A stretch of DNA of 64,000 nt from Silicimonas algicola (GTDB lineage Bacteria; Pseudomonadota; Alphaproteobacteria; Rhodobacterales; Rhodobacteraceae). The notes beneath the pieces are model-generated. The model made no database searches. It saw only the letters and a list, made by a program, of their open reading frames with translations, and was not told the DNA's origin. The stretch is from positions 1 to 64,000 of the forward strand of contig NZ_QGGV01000012.1 in NCBI RefSeq assembly GCF_003148765.1, in the 5' to 3' direction. This document shows, piece by piece, positions 1-9,138 of this stretch. Each line of letters starts with the position of its first letter. Within the stretch, counting starts at the first letter, position 1. The position numbers and the translations under genes were made by a program.

Positions 1-444
1 CCCGCCTTCATCGCCGCCACCGCCATTCTTCTCACCGACCGGATTTCGGAAGGCGGCGGGACGGACGACCTCTATTGGAACTGGGAGGCGTTCCGCGACC
101 ATTACCGTCTCGCCGATCCGCCAGTCCGCGCGGCGCTGATGAACGGCTTCCGGCTGAGCGGCGACAAGGGACGTGTGATCCTGGGCGATGGACCGACGCA
201 GGACGAATGCCTTACGCGCGGCGATGACGACGTGCTTTCGATCGTGTCGGGCGCTGGTCTCCGGGCTCTTGCGCAGGCCATCGCCGAAGACGTGCCGCCC
301 GACGAAGCCGGGGCGCTTTGGCAGGACGCGGCGACGCTTCCCTTGTCTTGGCAGGCTGTCGCGGGGTTCCGCTATCTCTATGAGCGTGCGGGGTCGATGA
401 ATCCTCCCGACGCGCACCAGGCGCCGCTGATCCCCTGGACGTAG
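1..444 (+). CDS. Hypothetical protein, 5'-truncated by the window edge
   Basis: The reading frame is open from base 1 to the TAG at 442-444, leaving 147 codons; the real start lies outside the window. The visible part has no signal peptide, membrane segment or motif I recognise. It has Trp/Tyr-rich patches (DLYWNWEAFRDHY near the left edge, FRYLYERAGS near the end) and ends PLIPWT. It could be a shared-frame remnant of a larger enzyme, but I cannot assign a family. The next gene starts 55 bp downstream on the same strand, so the two may be co-transcribed. Coding is supported by length and typical GC-rich third positions; function unknown. Confidence 0.7.
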   Translation, partial: PAFIAATAILLTDRISEGGGTDDLYWNWEAFRDHYRLADPPVRAALMNGFRLSGDKGRVILGDGPTQDECLTRGDDDVLSIVSGAGLRALAQAIAEDVPPDEAGALWQDAATLPLSWQAVAGFRYLYERAGSMNPPDAHQAPLIPWT

Positions 445-499
445 TGCGCGCGATCCACCGGCCATGGACAAGCATCGGCGAACCGCCTAAGGCGCCCGC

Positions 500-853
500 A
501 TGGCGAAGAAACAAGGCTCCCTTCAGGTCTATACCCTTCTCGTTCAAGTCGGACGCGGCCCGGAGGATGGTCTTCCAGCCAAGGCGGCGGGAGCCGCCTT
601 GCTGTGCTATGCCGCCGGTCACGACGAGGCCGAGGCGGTACGCGAGACCGTGGCGGTGCTGAAGACCGCCGGATTGAAGCCGCTCGACGTCACCGGGTAC
701 GGGACGCGGGCTGAACGTGAGGCCGAAGGACACGAGATCGGCGACGGGGATCTTGCCCTGATGGAGCGCGCACTTGCCGAAAACGCGGTGATCGTCGCCG
801 AGACGACTGTCCTGCGGGAAGGCGAAAGCATCGGGGACGCATCGGACGAATGA
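500..853 (+). CDS. Small hypothetical protein (117 aa)
   Basis: A soluble-looking 117-residue alpha/beta protein without signal peptide or membrane helix. The core contains two hydrophobic strands (LQVYTLLVQV and AALLCYAAGHDEAEAV) and an acidic C-terminal tail (GESIGDASDE). Its stop overlaps the start of the following HAD phosphatase as ATGA, so the pair is very likely translationally coupled. I do not recognise a characterised family. The ATG at 500 follows only a weak ribosome site. The protein may act with the phosphatase, but that is inferred from gene order alone. Confidence 0.7.
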   Translation: MAKKQGSLQVYTLLVQVGRGPEDGLPAKAAGAALLCYAAGHDEAEAVRETVAVLKTAGLKPLDVTGYGTRAEREAEGHEIGDGDLALMERALAENAVIVAETTVLREGESIGDASDE

Positions 854-1488
854 GCGTAGCCGTGTTTCTCGACCTCGACGGCACACTCGTCGACTCGCGT
901 CCAGGCATCGTCTCGTCGCTGGTCTACGCGCTGACGGTCACCGGTCACCCCGAACTGGCGGCAAGCGATCTGACGTGGATGATCGGACCGCCTTTCGTCG
1001 AAAGCTTCGCCAAGGCAGGCATTTCGGACCCGGCGGCCGCCATCGAGGCCTATCGCGTAAAGTATCAGGAAGCCGGCATGTACGACGCGCAGGTCTACGC
1101 CGGCATACCCGAGGCGATGGATGCCATCGGCCTTGCCGGCGCGCGCCTTTACCTCGCGACGGCGAAGCCCCACGCCTATGCGAAGCTCATCACAGCGCAC
1201 TTCGGCCTCGCCCCCCGCTTTGTCGCCGAGTACGGACCCGAGTTGGATGGCACGCGGAACTGGAAAGGCGACCTGCTCGCCCACGCCTTGGCCGAGACGG
1301 GAGAGGACCCGGCGCGGTCGGTGATGATCGGGGATCGTCACCACGACGTGGCGGCGGCGGCGGAGGTGGGAATGCCATCGCTGGCCGTCGGCTGGGGCTA
1401 TGGCACCGCTGCCGAATGGCATGGCGCCCGTGCCGTTCTGGAAAGACCGGACCAGATGCCGGAGGCGGTGGCGCGCCTCTTCGCCTGA
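850..1488 (+). CDS. HAD-superfamily hydrolase, phosphoglycolate-phosphatase-like
   Basis: A 212-aa HAD phosphatase. Motif I is FLDLDGTLVDS with the nucleophile and acid at Asp8 and Asp10; motif II is the Thr in YLATAKP; the motif III Lys lies in the following helix; motif IV is GDRHHDV near residue 158. The helical cap sits between motifs I and II (about residues 15-85), the arrangement of subfamily I enzymes such as Gph and PpaX. The substrate is probably a small phosphorylated metabolite such as 2-phosphoglycolate, but the exact substrate cannot be read from sequence. It overlaps the upstream small protein by ATGA. Cytosolic; no regulatory signal seen. Confidence 0.85.
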   Translation: MSVAVFLDLDGTLVDSRPGIVSSLVYALTVTGHPELAASDLTWMIGPPFVESFAKAGISDPAAAIEAYRVKYQEAGMYDAQVYAGIPEAMDAIGLAGARLYLATAKPHAYAKLITAHFGLAPRFVAEYGPELDGTRNWKGDLLAHALAETGEDPARSVMIGDRHHDVAAAAEVGMPSLAVGWGYGTAAEWHGARAVLERPDQMPEAVARLFA

Positions 1489-1491
1489 TCC

Positions 1492-3063
1492 TCAGGCGAC
1501 CAAAAGGCGCGCCTCGAACCTCTTGAGAGCCGGTCGCGCAGCCGGTCCGTAGCCGAGGCCTGTCGCCGGGTCCAGTTCAGGGAAGATGTGGCGGATCTCG
1601 GCGACCGTCTCCGCATCGAAGCAACTCGTCGTCTGCGGTCCGGGCAGGAAGCTTTCACTTTCAAGACCGTCGGACCAGACGATCTGGTGGCGGTCGAACA
1701 GGATGTGGACGTATTCGACCATGCCGCCCTGAACCTGTCGCACGGCTCGGCCATCGACAAGGTCGCGGGCGGCCACCAGAACCTCGTGCGAACCGAAAAG
1801 CAGTTCGGCCTGCTGGTTCGTGATCAGAACACGGTGGTGCGGAGAAATGAGCACGGCTCGGTGATGGCCGAAGGTGTTCTCGGCTATGCGGACGGGCGCC
1901 ATCGGTCCCTCGGCGGGCAGGATACGGCGGCCGATCCAGCGAACGGGCTGCAGGCCATCGTCGCGCGTCTCGACGAGGTCGCCCGGCTCCAACCTTTCAA
2001 TCGGAACCTCGCCCCGCGAGGTGCGGATCATCGTGCCGGCGACAAAGCAGGGGACGGTGTCGAGTAGGACGAAGCCCACGGCATAGTCGCCCGCGCTCGA
2101 CGTCACGCCATAGGTGAAGGCGACATCCTCGCTTTCGTTGTTGCCGACCATCTCGAGCTTGTTGTCGGCGGTCAGGGTGATCGTCTGTCCCGTCGTCAAC
2201 GTGACGCTGTCGCCAGGCGACACGGCAATGCCGTTGATATGCGTGATCCACGCTTCGCCGCCGGTGAGGTTGATGTCATTCTTGAGGACGTTTACGGTCT
2301 TCGTCGTACCTGGCCGCAGCAGCACGTCATCGGTCACGGCAATCAGCGACCCCTGCACACTGTCGGCCGCGATCAGCACGTTGGAGTCGTACTGGTCGTC
2401 CGAGACGTCGGCGATGCCGATCTTGATCGAGTTCACCTGCCCGGCGATCACCGGAATGGTCAGCGACATGGATACAGTAAAGCCGTCCATCTCGGTGTTG
2501 TACTGGTCGCCGGTATTCGAGATGAAAAGGTTCTGCGCGCCCGACAGGTTGATGTTCGTGACGCTGGTCTGGCCGGTGCCCGCCGCCAACGGCACGATCT
2601 CCCCGTTGATCCAGACACCCACCATGTCGTTGTAGATCGACGTGGCATACTCGGGGTATTCGTCCGACGAGAACACGAATTCCATCGTTATGAACTCGGT
2701 CCCCGCATCAGGGATGAAGTCCACCTCGAGGAACGAGGCGTCATAAGTCCTTGTCCCGGAAAGTTCATCGAAATCGTCTTCGCGGTTCGGCCCGTCATTT
2801 GACGTTGTTGTCGAGGAAGAAGTGTTCGACTGCGAATTGTTCCGCGTCGTGAAGGCGCGGGCGTCGCCCGTCGAGAGGATCACGCCGCTGTCCGACGGCA
2901 CCACGCCAGGCGAAATGCTATCGCCATTGGAGTATATCGCCGACGCGCGGTTGTCGCCGGTGTAGCTGGCGCTTAGGACGGTGACCCTGTCCCCGAAGAT
3001 GAGGTTCGCCATCTGCATTGCGCTGGCGTTGATGTTGTAGTTGAGCTCGACGCCCTGAACCAT
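1492..3063 (-). CDS. Choice-of-anchor L / Hint-domain protein
   Basis: A 523-aa protein with two recognisable parts. Residues about 15-240 match the choice-of-anchor L type beta domain (VFSSDEYPEY at 130-139, then YNDMVGVWING), usually extracellular. A spacer with a cadherin/VCBS-like strand pattern follows (VTDDVLLRPG, TVNVLKNDINLTGG). From Cys339 (PCFVAGTMIRT) to about residue 485 lies a Hint_2 domain, the hedgehog/intein fold common in exported Rhodobacterales proteins, including LEPGDLV and the SPHHRVLI His motif. There is no N-terminal signal peptide, so type I or another non-Sec export route is more likely than Sec. Hint domains can self-cleave at the N-terminal Cys; whether this one does is unknown. 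The ATG has a modest TGAGG upstream. Confidence 0.85.
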   Translation of the reverse strand: MVQGVELNYNINASAMQMANLIFGDRVTVLSASYTGDNRASAIYSNGDSISPGVVPSDSGVILSTGDARAFTTRNNSQSNTSSSTTTSNDGPNREDDFDELSGTRTYDASFLEVDFIPDAGTEFITMEFVFSSDEYPEYATSIYNDMVGVWINGEIVPLAAGTGQTSVTNINLSGAQNLFISNTGDQYNTEMDGFTVSMSLTIPVIAGQVNSIKIGIADVSDDQYDSNVLIAADSVQGSLIAVTDDVLLRPGTTKTVNVLKNDINLTGGEAWITHINGIAVSPGDSVTLTTGQTITLTADNKLEMVGNNESEDVAFTYGVTSSAGDYAVGFVLLDTVPCFVAGTMIRTSRGEVPIERLEPGDLVETRDDGLQPVRWIGRRILPAEGPMAPVRIAENTFGHHRAVLISPHHRVLITNQQAELLFGSHEVLVAARDLVDGRAVRQVQGGMVEYVHILFDRHQIVWSDGLESESFLPGPQTTSCFDAETVAEIRHIFPELDPATGLGYGPAARPALKRFEARLLVA

Positions 3064-3300
3064 GTCAGCCTCATGTCGCGATCACGAGGCCGGGTCCGCC
3101 ACCGGTCGTGCCGGTGCCGTCTGCCGTTGTCCGTCTTGCGCATGGTCCGGGTATTCCCGGTCCCGCACGCGACCCTGCCTCGGGTTTTGCTTTGCCGGAT
3201 GATGCGCGTGCGCCCGCGATCGGAAAAGCCCGCCGGATGAAAAGCTTGCCGTGGTTGTTGCCGCGCCACAGGCCCTTGGACGGGCCGGAGGCAGGTTTCG
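3064..3300. other. Intergenic region upstream of the Hint-protein gene
   Basis: A 237-bp gap between the end of the MltB-like gene and the start of the Hint protein, both transcribed leftward. It should hold the Hint gene promoter. I see only a small GGCCC/GGGCC inverted repeat near 3270-3290 and no convincing -35/-10 pair or T-run terminator. Reading frames crossing it look like shadows. Confidence 0.4.
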
Positions 3301-4563
3301 CTATTTCAGCCGGTTGAGGATCTCGAAGCTGGCATACCCGTCGGGGATCATTCCGATGGAGACCTGGAAGCGCCGGATCGCCTGGATCGTGTTCGGACCG
3401 ATGATGCCGTCGACACCGCCAGTCTCGAAGCCCCGCCGCGACAGAAGCGCCTGCATCTCCTTTTTTTCTGCGAAGCGCAGGTTGCGGTCGCCGCGCGGCC
3501 ATCCCGACTTGAGCGGACCGGCGCCGCGGATACGGTCGGACAGGTGACCGACGCCGATGACATAAGCGTCGGCCGTATTATAGCGCTCGATGACGTGAAA
3601 GTTCTGGAAGATCATGAAAGCCGCACCCTGCGCGCCGGCGGGCAAGAGGATGGAGGCGCTTCCGTAGTTCGGGACCGTGCCACCCTGCGTATCACGGATG
3701 CCGAGCGCCGCCCACTCGGCCGGGCTCTTCTTGATACGCTCTCCGGTCTCCGCATAGTCGAAGCCGCGCGGCAAGGCGACCTCGACCCCCCAGGGCTGAC
3801 CCTTGGTCCATCCGAAGCGCCGAAGGTAGGCGGCGGTCGAGGCGAGGGCGTCGGCCGGATCGTCGGACCAGATGTCGCGCTTGCCGTCGCCAGTGAAGTC
3901 CACCGCGTAGGCAAGGTACGACGTCGGGATGAATTGTGTGTGGCCCATTGCCCCGGCCCAGCTTCCCGTCATGCGACCCGGGGACACATCGCCGGCCTGC
4001 ACGATCTTCAGTGCCGCGACGAGTTGCTCTTCGAAGAACCTTCCGCGGCGCCCGTCAAAGGCAAGCGTGGCCAGAGACTGGATCAGGGGTTCGCTGCCCC
4101 GATACTCGCCATATGCGCTCTCGAGACCCCAGACGGCGGCCACGACCTCGCCTTCGACGCCGTAGGCTGCCTCGATCGCGTCGAGGAGCCTCTGATGGCG
4201 GCGCACCGCGTCGCGGCCGTTGCGGACGCGGGCGTCGGAGGCGGCGCTGTCGAGGTATTCCCAGATCGGCTTGGTGAACTCGGACTGGTTGCGGTCCTTT
4301 TCGATCACGCCCGGATCATAGCGTACGCCTTGGAAGGCTGCGTTGAACACGCCGTCACGGATGCCGGCGGCCCTTGCACGGCCGCGAAACCCGTCGATCC
4401 ACCTCTGGAACTCCATGCTGGAGCGCGAAGCCTGGGCAAGCACGATCTGCGCCTCCTCTGCATGGGCGGGTCGCGGTCGGGGCGAAACGGATGTATCCGG
4501 GCCTGCCACGGCCGGGCCGGTGACAAGGCAGAACGCGAGGATGGCGACCTTTAGCATGCGCAT
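3301..4563 (-). CDS. Lytic murein transglycosylase, MltB-like, with peptidoglycan-binding domain
   Basis: A 420-aa periplasmic peptidoglycan lyase that cleaves the MurNAc-GlcNAc bond and leaves 1,6-anhydroMurNAc ends. Residues 1-20 are a Sec signal peptide (VAILAFCLVTGPAVA). The SLT_2/MltB fold occupies about 48-345, with the catalytic Glu at 148 in AAVWGLESAYGEY and the family motif GAMGHTQFIPTSY. A C-terminal peptidoglycan-binding domain type 1 (about 357-418, GIIGPNTIQAIRRFQ) anchors it to the wall. No lipobox is present, so unlike E. coli MltB it is probably soluble. A second MltB-like gene lies at 51545-52723. It stands alone between rnr and the Hint gene. Confidence 0.92.
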   Translation of the reverse strand: MRMLKVAILAFCLVTGPAVAGPDTSVSPRPRPAHAEEAQIVLAQASRSSMEFQRWIDGFRGRARAAGIRDGVFNAAFQGVRYDPGVIEKDRNQSEFTKPIWEYLDSAASDARVRNGRDAVRRHQRLLDAIEAAYGVEGEVVAAVWGLESAYGEYRGSEPLIQSLATLAFDGRRGRFFEEQLVAALKIVQAGDVSPGRMTGSWAGAMGHTQFIPTSYLAYAVDFTGDGKRDIWSDDPADALASTAAYLRRFGWTKGQPWGVEVALPRGFDYAETGERIKKSPAEWAALGIRDTQGGTVPNYGSASILLPAGAQGAAFMIFQNFHVIERYNTADAYVIGVGHLSDRIRGAGPLKSGWPRGDRNLRFAEKKEMQALLSRRGFETGGVDGIIGPNTIQAIRRFQVSIGMIPDGYASFEILNRLK

Positions 4564-4683
4564 GGTTCACCTGTGTTTTGACTGCTCGTGGTGGAGGTTA
4601 GCGGGATTCGGTCCTCGTCGGAAGCGGCCTGCGCCGAGATCGGCGAGGCGTCGCGCGGCAGACGCACCGACCGGGGGCAGACC

Positions 4684-6939
4684 CTATTTGCGGCGCCGCG
4701 CGACCTTGCGTTCCTTGCGCGCCTTCGCCGCCCCCGCCTTTTCCTTGCGGCGGACGGGACCCTTTCCCCGCCCCTTGCGCGGCGCGGCAGGAAGGGCACC
4801 GCCCTCGACCTCCAGCAGTTCCAGAAGGATGCCGCCCGTAACCGGCACCGCTTCGGAAAGACGCACCGTCACCCTCTGACCGATGGTCAGCGTCATGCCG
4901 GTCTCGGACCCCATGAGTGTCTGGCTGTCGCGGTCGAAGTGGAAATATTCGCGGCCGATCTCACGGATCGGGATCAGACCGTCGGCGCCGGTCTCGTCCA
5001 GCCGAACGAAAGCGCCGAACCTCTGGATCCCCGAGATTCGCCCCTTGAACTCGCTCCCGACGCGGTCCGAGAGATAGGCGGCCAAGTAGCGGTCCGTGGT
5101 GTCCCGTTCCGCTTCCATCGATCGCCTTTCGGTCATCGAGATCTGCTCGCCGGTGTTCGCCAGCCGCTCGATCTCGTCCTCGGTCAGCCCGTCACCGCCC
5201 CAGCCGTGCGCACGGATCAGGGCGCGGTGGACGACGAGGTCGGCATAGCGCCGGATCGGTGATGTGAAATGGGCATAGGCCTTCAGCGCGAGGCCGAAGT
5301 GGCCGAAATTCTCAGGGCTGTAGTAGGCTTGCGTCATGGCCCGCAGGACGGCCATGTTGATGATCGCGTCGTCGTCGTGACCCTCGGCCTGGGCCAGAAG
5401 GCGGTTCAGGTGTGCCGTCTTCAGAACCTGCCCCTTGGCGAGCGTCAGGCCGGCCCCCTGTGCGACCTCGCGGAGGGCCTCCATCTTGTCGGGGTCGGGT
5501 TCCTCGTGGACGCGGAACAAAAGCGGCGTACGCTTCGCGATCAGGGTTTCGGCGGCGGCGACGTTGGCGAGGATCATGAACTCCTCGATCAGCCGGTGCG
5601 CGTCGAGGCGGTCCTTGAAGGCGACGGACCTTACCGTGCCATCTTCGCCCAGGATCACCTGCCGCTCGGGCAGGTCGAGATCGAGGGGCTCGCGCGCCTT
5701 CCGTGCCGTCGCAAGGGCGTGGTAGGCCGCGTAGAGCGGTCGGATCACCGTTTCGAGCAGGGGCACGGTCTTCTCGTTCGGCTGGCCATCGATGGCGGCC
5801 TGCACTTCTTCGTAATGGAGCGTCGCGTCGGAGCGCATCAGGCCGCGATGGAACGAGTGGTCGCGCTTCTCGCCCTTCGCGTCGATGCGGATGCTCGCGA
5901 CGAGGCAGGCGCGCGGAACACCTTCGTGCAAGGAACACAGGTCGCCGGACAGCCGGTCCGGCAGCATCGGCACCACGCGGTCGGGAAAGTAGGTCGAGTT
6001 GCCCCGCTCCCAGGCTTCCCGGTCCAGCGCCGAACCGGGGGTGACGTAGTGCGACACGTCGGCGATGGCGACCCAAAGGATGAACCCGCCGACGTTCTTC
6101 GGGTCGGGATCGGCTTCGGCCCAAACCGCATCGTCGTGATCGCGAGCGTCCGAGGGGTCGATGGTGACCAGCGGTACCTCGCGGAAATCCTCGCGGCCTT
6201 GCATCCCCGCCGGCTCCATCGCGTCGGCCTCGGCGATCGCGTCGTCGGCGAAGTCGTCGCGCAGTCCGTGCTGGTGAATGGCGATGAGGAACACAGCGCG
6301 CGGCTGCGACGGGTCACCCAGGCGCGTCACGATCCGTGCACGTGGAAGACCCATGCTGTCCTTCGGCCCAGCCTGCTCGGCCTCGACCAGTTCGCCGTCC
6401 TTCGCGCCGTGCGTCGCATCCTTTGCCACTCGCCATTCCCGCGCCGCGCCCTTGTCGACAGGCAGGATGCGGCCTCCCTCGGCGGTCTTGCGGAAGACGC
6501 CAAGGACCTTCCGCGGGTTCGTCCCGATGCGGCGGATCAGGCGGGCTTCGTAGGCATGGTCCTCGTCCCGGACGAGGGTCACCCGCGCGAGGATGCGGTC
6601 GCCCTCACCAAGAGCGGGATCGGAGTCGCGCGGTATCAGAAGGATGCGCGGCTCGGGTCCGTCGCCCTGCCATTCAAGCGGACGGGCGTAGAGGTCGCCG
6701 TCCTTGCCCGGGCCCGTGACCTGGAGGACGGAGACGGGAGGCAGGCGGTCCGGGTCGCGGTAGGTCTTGCGCCGCCTCTCGAGTTGGCCGTCCTCTTCGA
6801 GCTCTTTCAAGACGCGCTTCAGGTCGATCCGATCCGCGCCCTTGATGCCGAAGGCCTTGGCAATGTCGCGCTTCGCGGTCGCCGTCGGATGCTCGGCGAT
6901 CCAGTCGAGGATGTCCTTTTTCGAGGGGATACGGGCCAT
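4684..6939 (-). CDS. rnr: Ribonuclease R
   Basis: A 751-aa processive 3'-5' exoribonuclease that degrades structured RNA, acting in mRNA decay and rRNA quality control in the cytosol. Order of parts: a winged-helix-like N-terminus (1-60), cold-shock/OB domains (about 65-230), the RNB catalytic domain (about 255-590) with the Mg-binding cluster IDPSDARDHDDAV, the typical SGDLCSLHEG segment, an S1 domain (about 640-720, FKGRISGIQRFGAFVRL), and a very basic Lys/Arg tail (KGRGKGPVRRKEKAG and beyond). Length and order fit RNase R rather than RNase II. The ATG at 6939 begins MARIPSKKDIL, as expected for the family. Confidence 0.96.
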   Translation of the reverse strand: MARIPSKKDILDWIAEHPTATAKRDIAKAFGIKGADRIDLKRVLKELEEDGQLERRRKTYRDPDRLPPVSVLQVTGPGKDGDLYARPLEWQGDGPEPRILLIPRDSDPALGEGDRILARVTLVRDEDHAYEARLIRRIGTNPRKVLGVFRKTAEGGRILPVDKGAAREWRVAKDATHGAKDGELVEAEQAGPKDSMGLPRARIVTRLGDPSQPRAVFLIAIHQHGLRDDFADDAIAEADAMEPAGMQGREDFREVPLVTIDPSDARDHDDAVWAEADPDPKNVGGFILWVAIADVSHYVTPGSALDREAWERGNSTYFPDRVVPMLPDRLSGDLCSLHEGVPRACLVASIRIDAKGEKRDHSFHRGLMRSDATLHYEEVQAAIDGQPNEKTVPLLETVIRPLYAAYHALATARKAREPLDLDLPERQVILGEDGTVRSVAFKDRLDAHRLIEEFMILANVAAAETLIAKRTPLLFRVHEEPDPDKMEALREVAQGAGLTLAKGQVLKTAHLNRLLAQAEGHDDDAIINMAVLRAMTQAYYSPENFGHFGLALKAYAHFTSPIRRYADLVVHRALIRAHGWGGDGLTEDEIERLANTGEQISMTERRSMEAERDTTDRYLAAYLSDRVGSEFKGRISGIQRFGAFVRLDETGADGLIPIREIGREYFHFDRDSQTLMGSETGMTLTIGQRVTVRLSEAVPVTGGILLELLEVEGGALPAAPRKGRGKGPVRRKEKAGAAKARKERKVARRRK

Positions 6940-7001
6940 GTCCCGGCGGTATCATGAGCGTGCGGAGAGGTCACGGGGGAAACCGCTGGCCACAGGTTCT
7001 C

Positions 7002-7583
7002 TCAGAGGTCGTCCGCGTCGTCGACGTCGGAGAGAGTGGCGGCGCTCGCGACGGGGTGGGGAAGCCGAGGCAGGGTGTTATCCAGCGTGTTATCTTGAGA
7101 CCACGCGATGCCGTCGAGGAAGGCAGGCAGCGTGCGTTCGGGATGGCGCAGACCGATGAGCCAGAAGCCACCGTCCATGGCGGGTCCAATGACGCTTCCG
7201 TGGTGGCCAAGAGACTGAAATGCTTCCTCGATGTGATGTCGCCGGACACCCGGGATGTCCGCACCGATCAGGATGGCGGGGCCCTGTGAGGCGAGAAGGC
7301 AGCGCGCCATGCGTTGGCCAAGGTCGCCTCTGCCCTGGGCGATGCGCGGGAGGTGCGCCGGCCAGGAACGGCTTCTCAGTCCCTCGGCATCCGGCGTCAC
7401 GGCGAGGACCAGGACCCACCTCCGGTCGTCCAGGCGACGCAGCAGGTGTCGTGCCTGGTGACGAAACCACCAGGCGGCGACGGTCATTCCCACCTGGCGG
7501 CCAAGGCGGGTCTTGACGCGCCCGGCGCGGGGTTCCTTCAGCATGACGATCAGGGTGGGTCGCCTGCGCCCTAGAGCGGGCAT
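7002..7583 (-). CDS. DUF2064 / TIGR04282-type glycosyltransferase
   Basis: A 193-aa nucleotide-diphospho-sugar transferase-like protein of the DUF2064 family. It starts with the family hallmark MLKEPRAGRVKTRLGR and has GQRMARCL, ILIGADIPGVRRHHIEEA (metal/nucleotide-binding region) and the GPAMDGGFWLIGL motif. Relatives are annotated as arsenosugar-type or unspecified glycosyltransferases, and the substrate here is unknown. It is the last gene of dapE - GNAT - this gene; its start overlaps the acetyltransferase stop by 13 bp, so coupled translation is likely. It is shorter than many family members (about 200-230 aa) but keeps the motifs. Confidence 0.82.
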   Translation of the reverse strand: MPALGRRRPTLIVMLKEPRAGRVKTRLGRQVGMTVAAWWFRHQARHLLRRLDDRRWVLVLAVTPDAEGLRSRSWPAHLPRIAQGRGDLGQRMARCLLASQGPAILIGADIPGVRRHHIEEAFQSLGHHGSVIGPAMDGGFWLIGLRHPERTLPAFLDGIAWSQDNTLDNTLPRLPHPVASAATLSDVDDADDL

Positions 7584-7990
7584 GTCATGTCGCGGTGCGG
7601 GATTCCGGCGTCGAGGTACTCGTCCCCCTGCGCGGTGAAACCGAGCGCCTCGTAGAAACCCAGGGCATGGGTCTGTGCGCCGAGCTTCGCGGTATGGGCG
7701 CCCGCGAGTCGGCTCTCCTCCATCGCGAGGCGGATCAGGGCTCGGCCAAGGCCGGTGCCCCTGTAGGGCTTCAGGACGGCAACGCGCCCGATCTTGCCTA
7801 TGCCCCCGCCGATGACGATGCGGGCCGTTCCCACGGGTCGGCCGTCGGCGAGAGCGACGAGGTGAAGCGCCGTGGCGTCGAACATATCGCGTTCGATGGT
7901 CTCGGGGACCGACTGTTCGTCGATGAAAACCGTGCGCCGAATGTCCATAACCGCGGGCATGTCACCCGGGCGGGCGCGGCGGACGGTCAC
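7571..7990 (-). CDS. GNAT family N-acetyltransferase
   Basis: A 139-aa acetyltransferase reading [19 protein letters not shown] from a GTG at 7990. I chose this start because GTGA overlaps the dapE stop exactly and the fold begins there; a longer frame to 8113 merely runs through dapE. The acetyl-CoA loop is in [20 protein letters not shown] (R/Q-x-x-G-x-G/A motif) and the closing strand is [24 protein letters not shown], similar to ElaA/YjcF-like acetyltransferases. Substrate unknown. The operon position behind dapE hints at amine or amino-acid metabolism, but this is inference. Confidence 0.88.
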   Translation of the reverse strand: MTVRRARPGDMPAVMDIRRTVFIDEQSVPETIERDMFDATALHLVALADGRPVGTARIVIGGGIGKIGRVAVLKPYRGTGLGRALIRLAMEESRLAGAHTAKLGAQTHALGFYEALGFTAQGDEYLDAGIPHRDMTCPL

Positions 7991-9129
7991 GCGAAGTAGC
8001 TTTCGAGGATGCGGCGGTAGACGGCCTTGAGCTGGTCGATGTGCTCGACCCGCACCCTTTCGTCCACCTGGTGCATGGTCTGGCCGACGAGGCCGAATTC
8101 CACCACAGGGCAATGACTTCGGATGAAGCGCGCGTCCGACGTGCCGCCCGATGTCGACAGCACCGGACGTCGGCCTGTCTCGGCCTCGACCGCACTGGCG
8201 ACGAGGTCCGACAGCGGTCCGGGCGGGGTCAGAAAACTTTCGCCCGAGACGCGAGCGGTCATTCCGATCTCGACGCCCGTTTGCTCGGCGACCTTGCGTG
8301 CCTCAGCGGCAAGCCACGAGGTCAGGCTGTCCGAGGTATGGGCGTCATTGAAACGGATGTTCACCGTGGCGCGGCAGCCCGCCGGGATGACGTTGGTGGC
8401 GGGGTTGCCGGTGTCGAAGGTGGTCACGGCAAGTGTCGAGGCGTCGAAATGCTCGGTGCCGTCGTCGATGGTGTGGCTGGCGAGGCGGTCGATCAGGCGC
8501 GCCATCGCGGACACGGGGTTCTTCGCGCGATGCGGATAGGCGGAGTGGCCCTGCACGCCGGTTGCGGTAAAGACGGCGGTTATCGATCCGCGGCGTCCGA
8601 CCTTCATCATCTCTCCCATTTCGGAGGGACAGGTCGGTTCTCCGACGAGGCACACGCTCATCGCCTCGCCGGTCGCGTTCATCCAGTGGAGGATCGCGGG
8701 GGTGCCGTCGGTGGCGTCGCCTTCCTCGTCGCCGGTCACGGTGATGAGGATCGCGCCATCGGGCGGAGCCTCAGCGACGAGGTCGACCGCGGCAGCGACG
8801 AAGGCGGCCACGCCGGACTTCATGTCGGCGGCGCCCCTGCCGAAAAGCCAGCCATTCTCGATAGTTGCTGAGAAGGGATCGTGGGCCCATTTCTGGGGGT
8901 CGCCGGGAGGAACGACGTCGGTGTGGCCGTTGAAGCCGAAGGTGCGGGGATGGGCCTTGGCGCCCCATCTGGCGACGAGGTTCGCGGTCTCGCCCCGGTC
9001 GGCGCGGTGGCAGGTGAAGCCGGCCTCGGTCAGGAGGTCCTGGAGAAGGCTGATCGCGCCGCCTTCCTCGGGGGTGACCGAGGGACAACGGACGAGGCGG
9101 CGGGTCAGGTCGATGGGATCGCAGGTCAT
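7987..9129 (-). CDS. dapE: Succinyl-diaminopimelate desuccinylase
   Basis: A 380-aa dinuclear-zinc M20-family hydrolase that converts N-succinyl-L,L-diaminopimelate to L,L-diaminopimelate and succinate in lysine and peptidoglycan precursor synthesis. Metal and catalytic residues are visible: [10 protein letters not shown] (His69, Asp71), [10 protein letters not shown] (Asp102), [11 protein letters not shown] (Glu135, Glu136), VGEPT, and the late His in [12 protein letters not shown]. The middle dimerisation domain is about residues 180-290. Length equals that of the E. coli enzyme. It heads a dapE - GNAT - DUF2064 operon with a 4-bp overlap to the next gene. lysA of the same pathway is at 58832. 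Confidence 0.95.
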   Translation of the reverse strand: MTCDPIDLTRRLVRCPSVTPEEGGAISLLQDLLTEAGFTCHRADRGETANLVARWGAKAHPRTFGFNGHTDVVPPGDPQKWAHDPFSATIENGWLFGRGAADMKSGVAAFVAAAVDLVAEAPPDGAILITVTGDEEGDATDGTPAILHWMNATGEAMSVCLVGEPTCPSEMGEMMKVGRRGSITAVFTATGVQGHSAYPHRAKNPVSAMARLIDRLASHTIDDGTEHFDASTLAVTTFDTGNPATNVIPAGCRATVNIRFNDAHTSDSLTSWLAAEARKVAEQTGVEIGMTARVSGESFLTPPGPLSDLVASAVEAETGRRPVLSTSGGTSDARFIRSHCPVVEFGLVGQTMHQVDERVRVEHIDQLKAVYRRILESYFA

Positions 9130-9138
9130 GGCTTAGGG

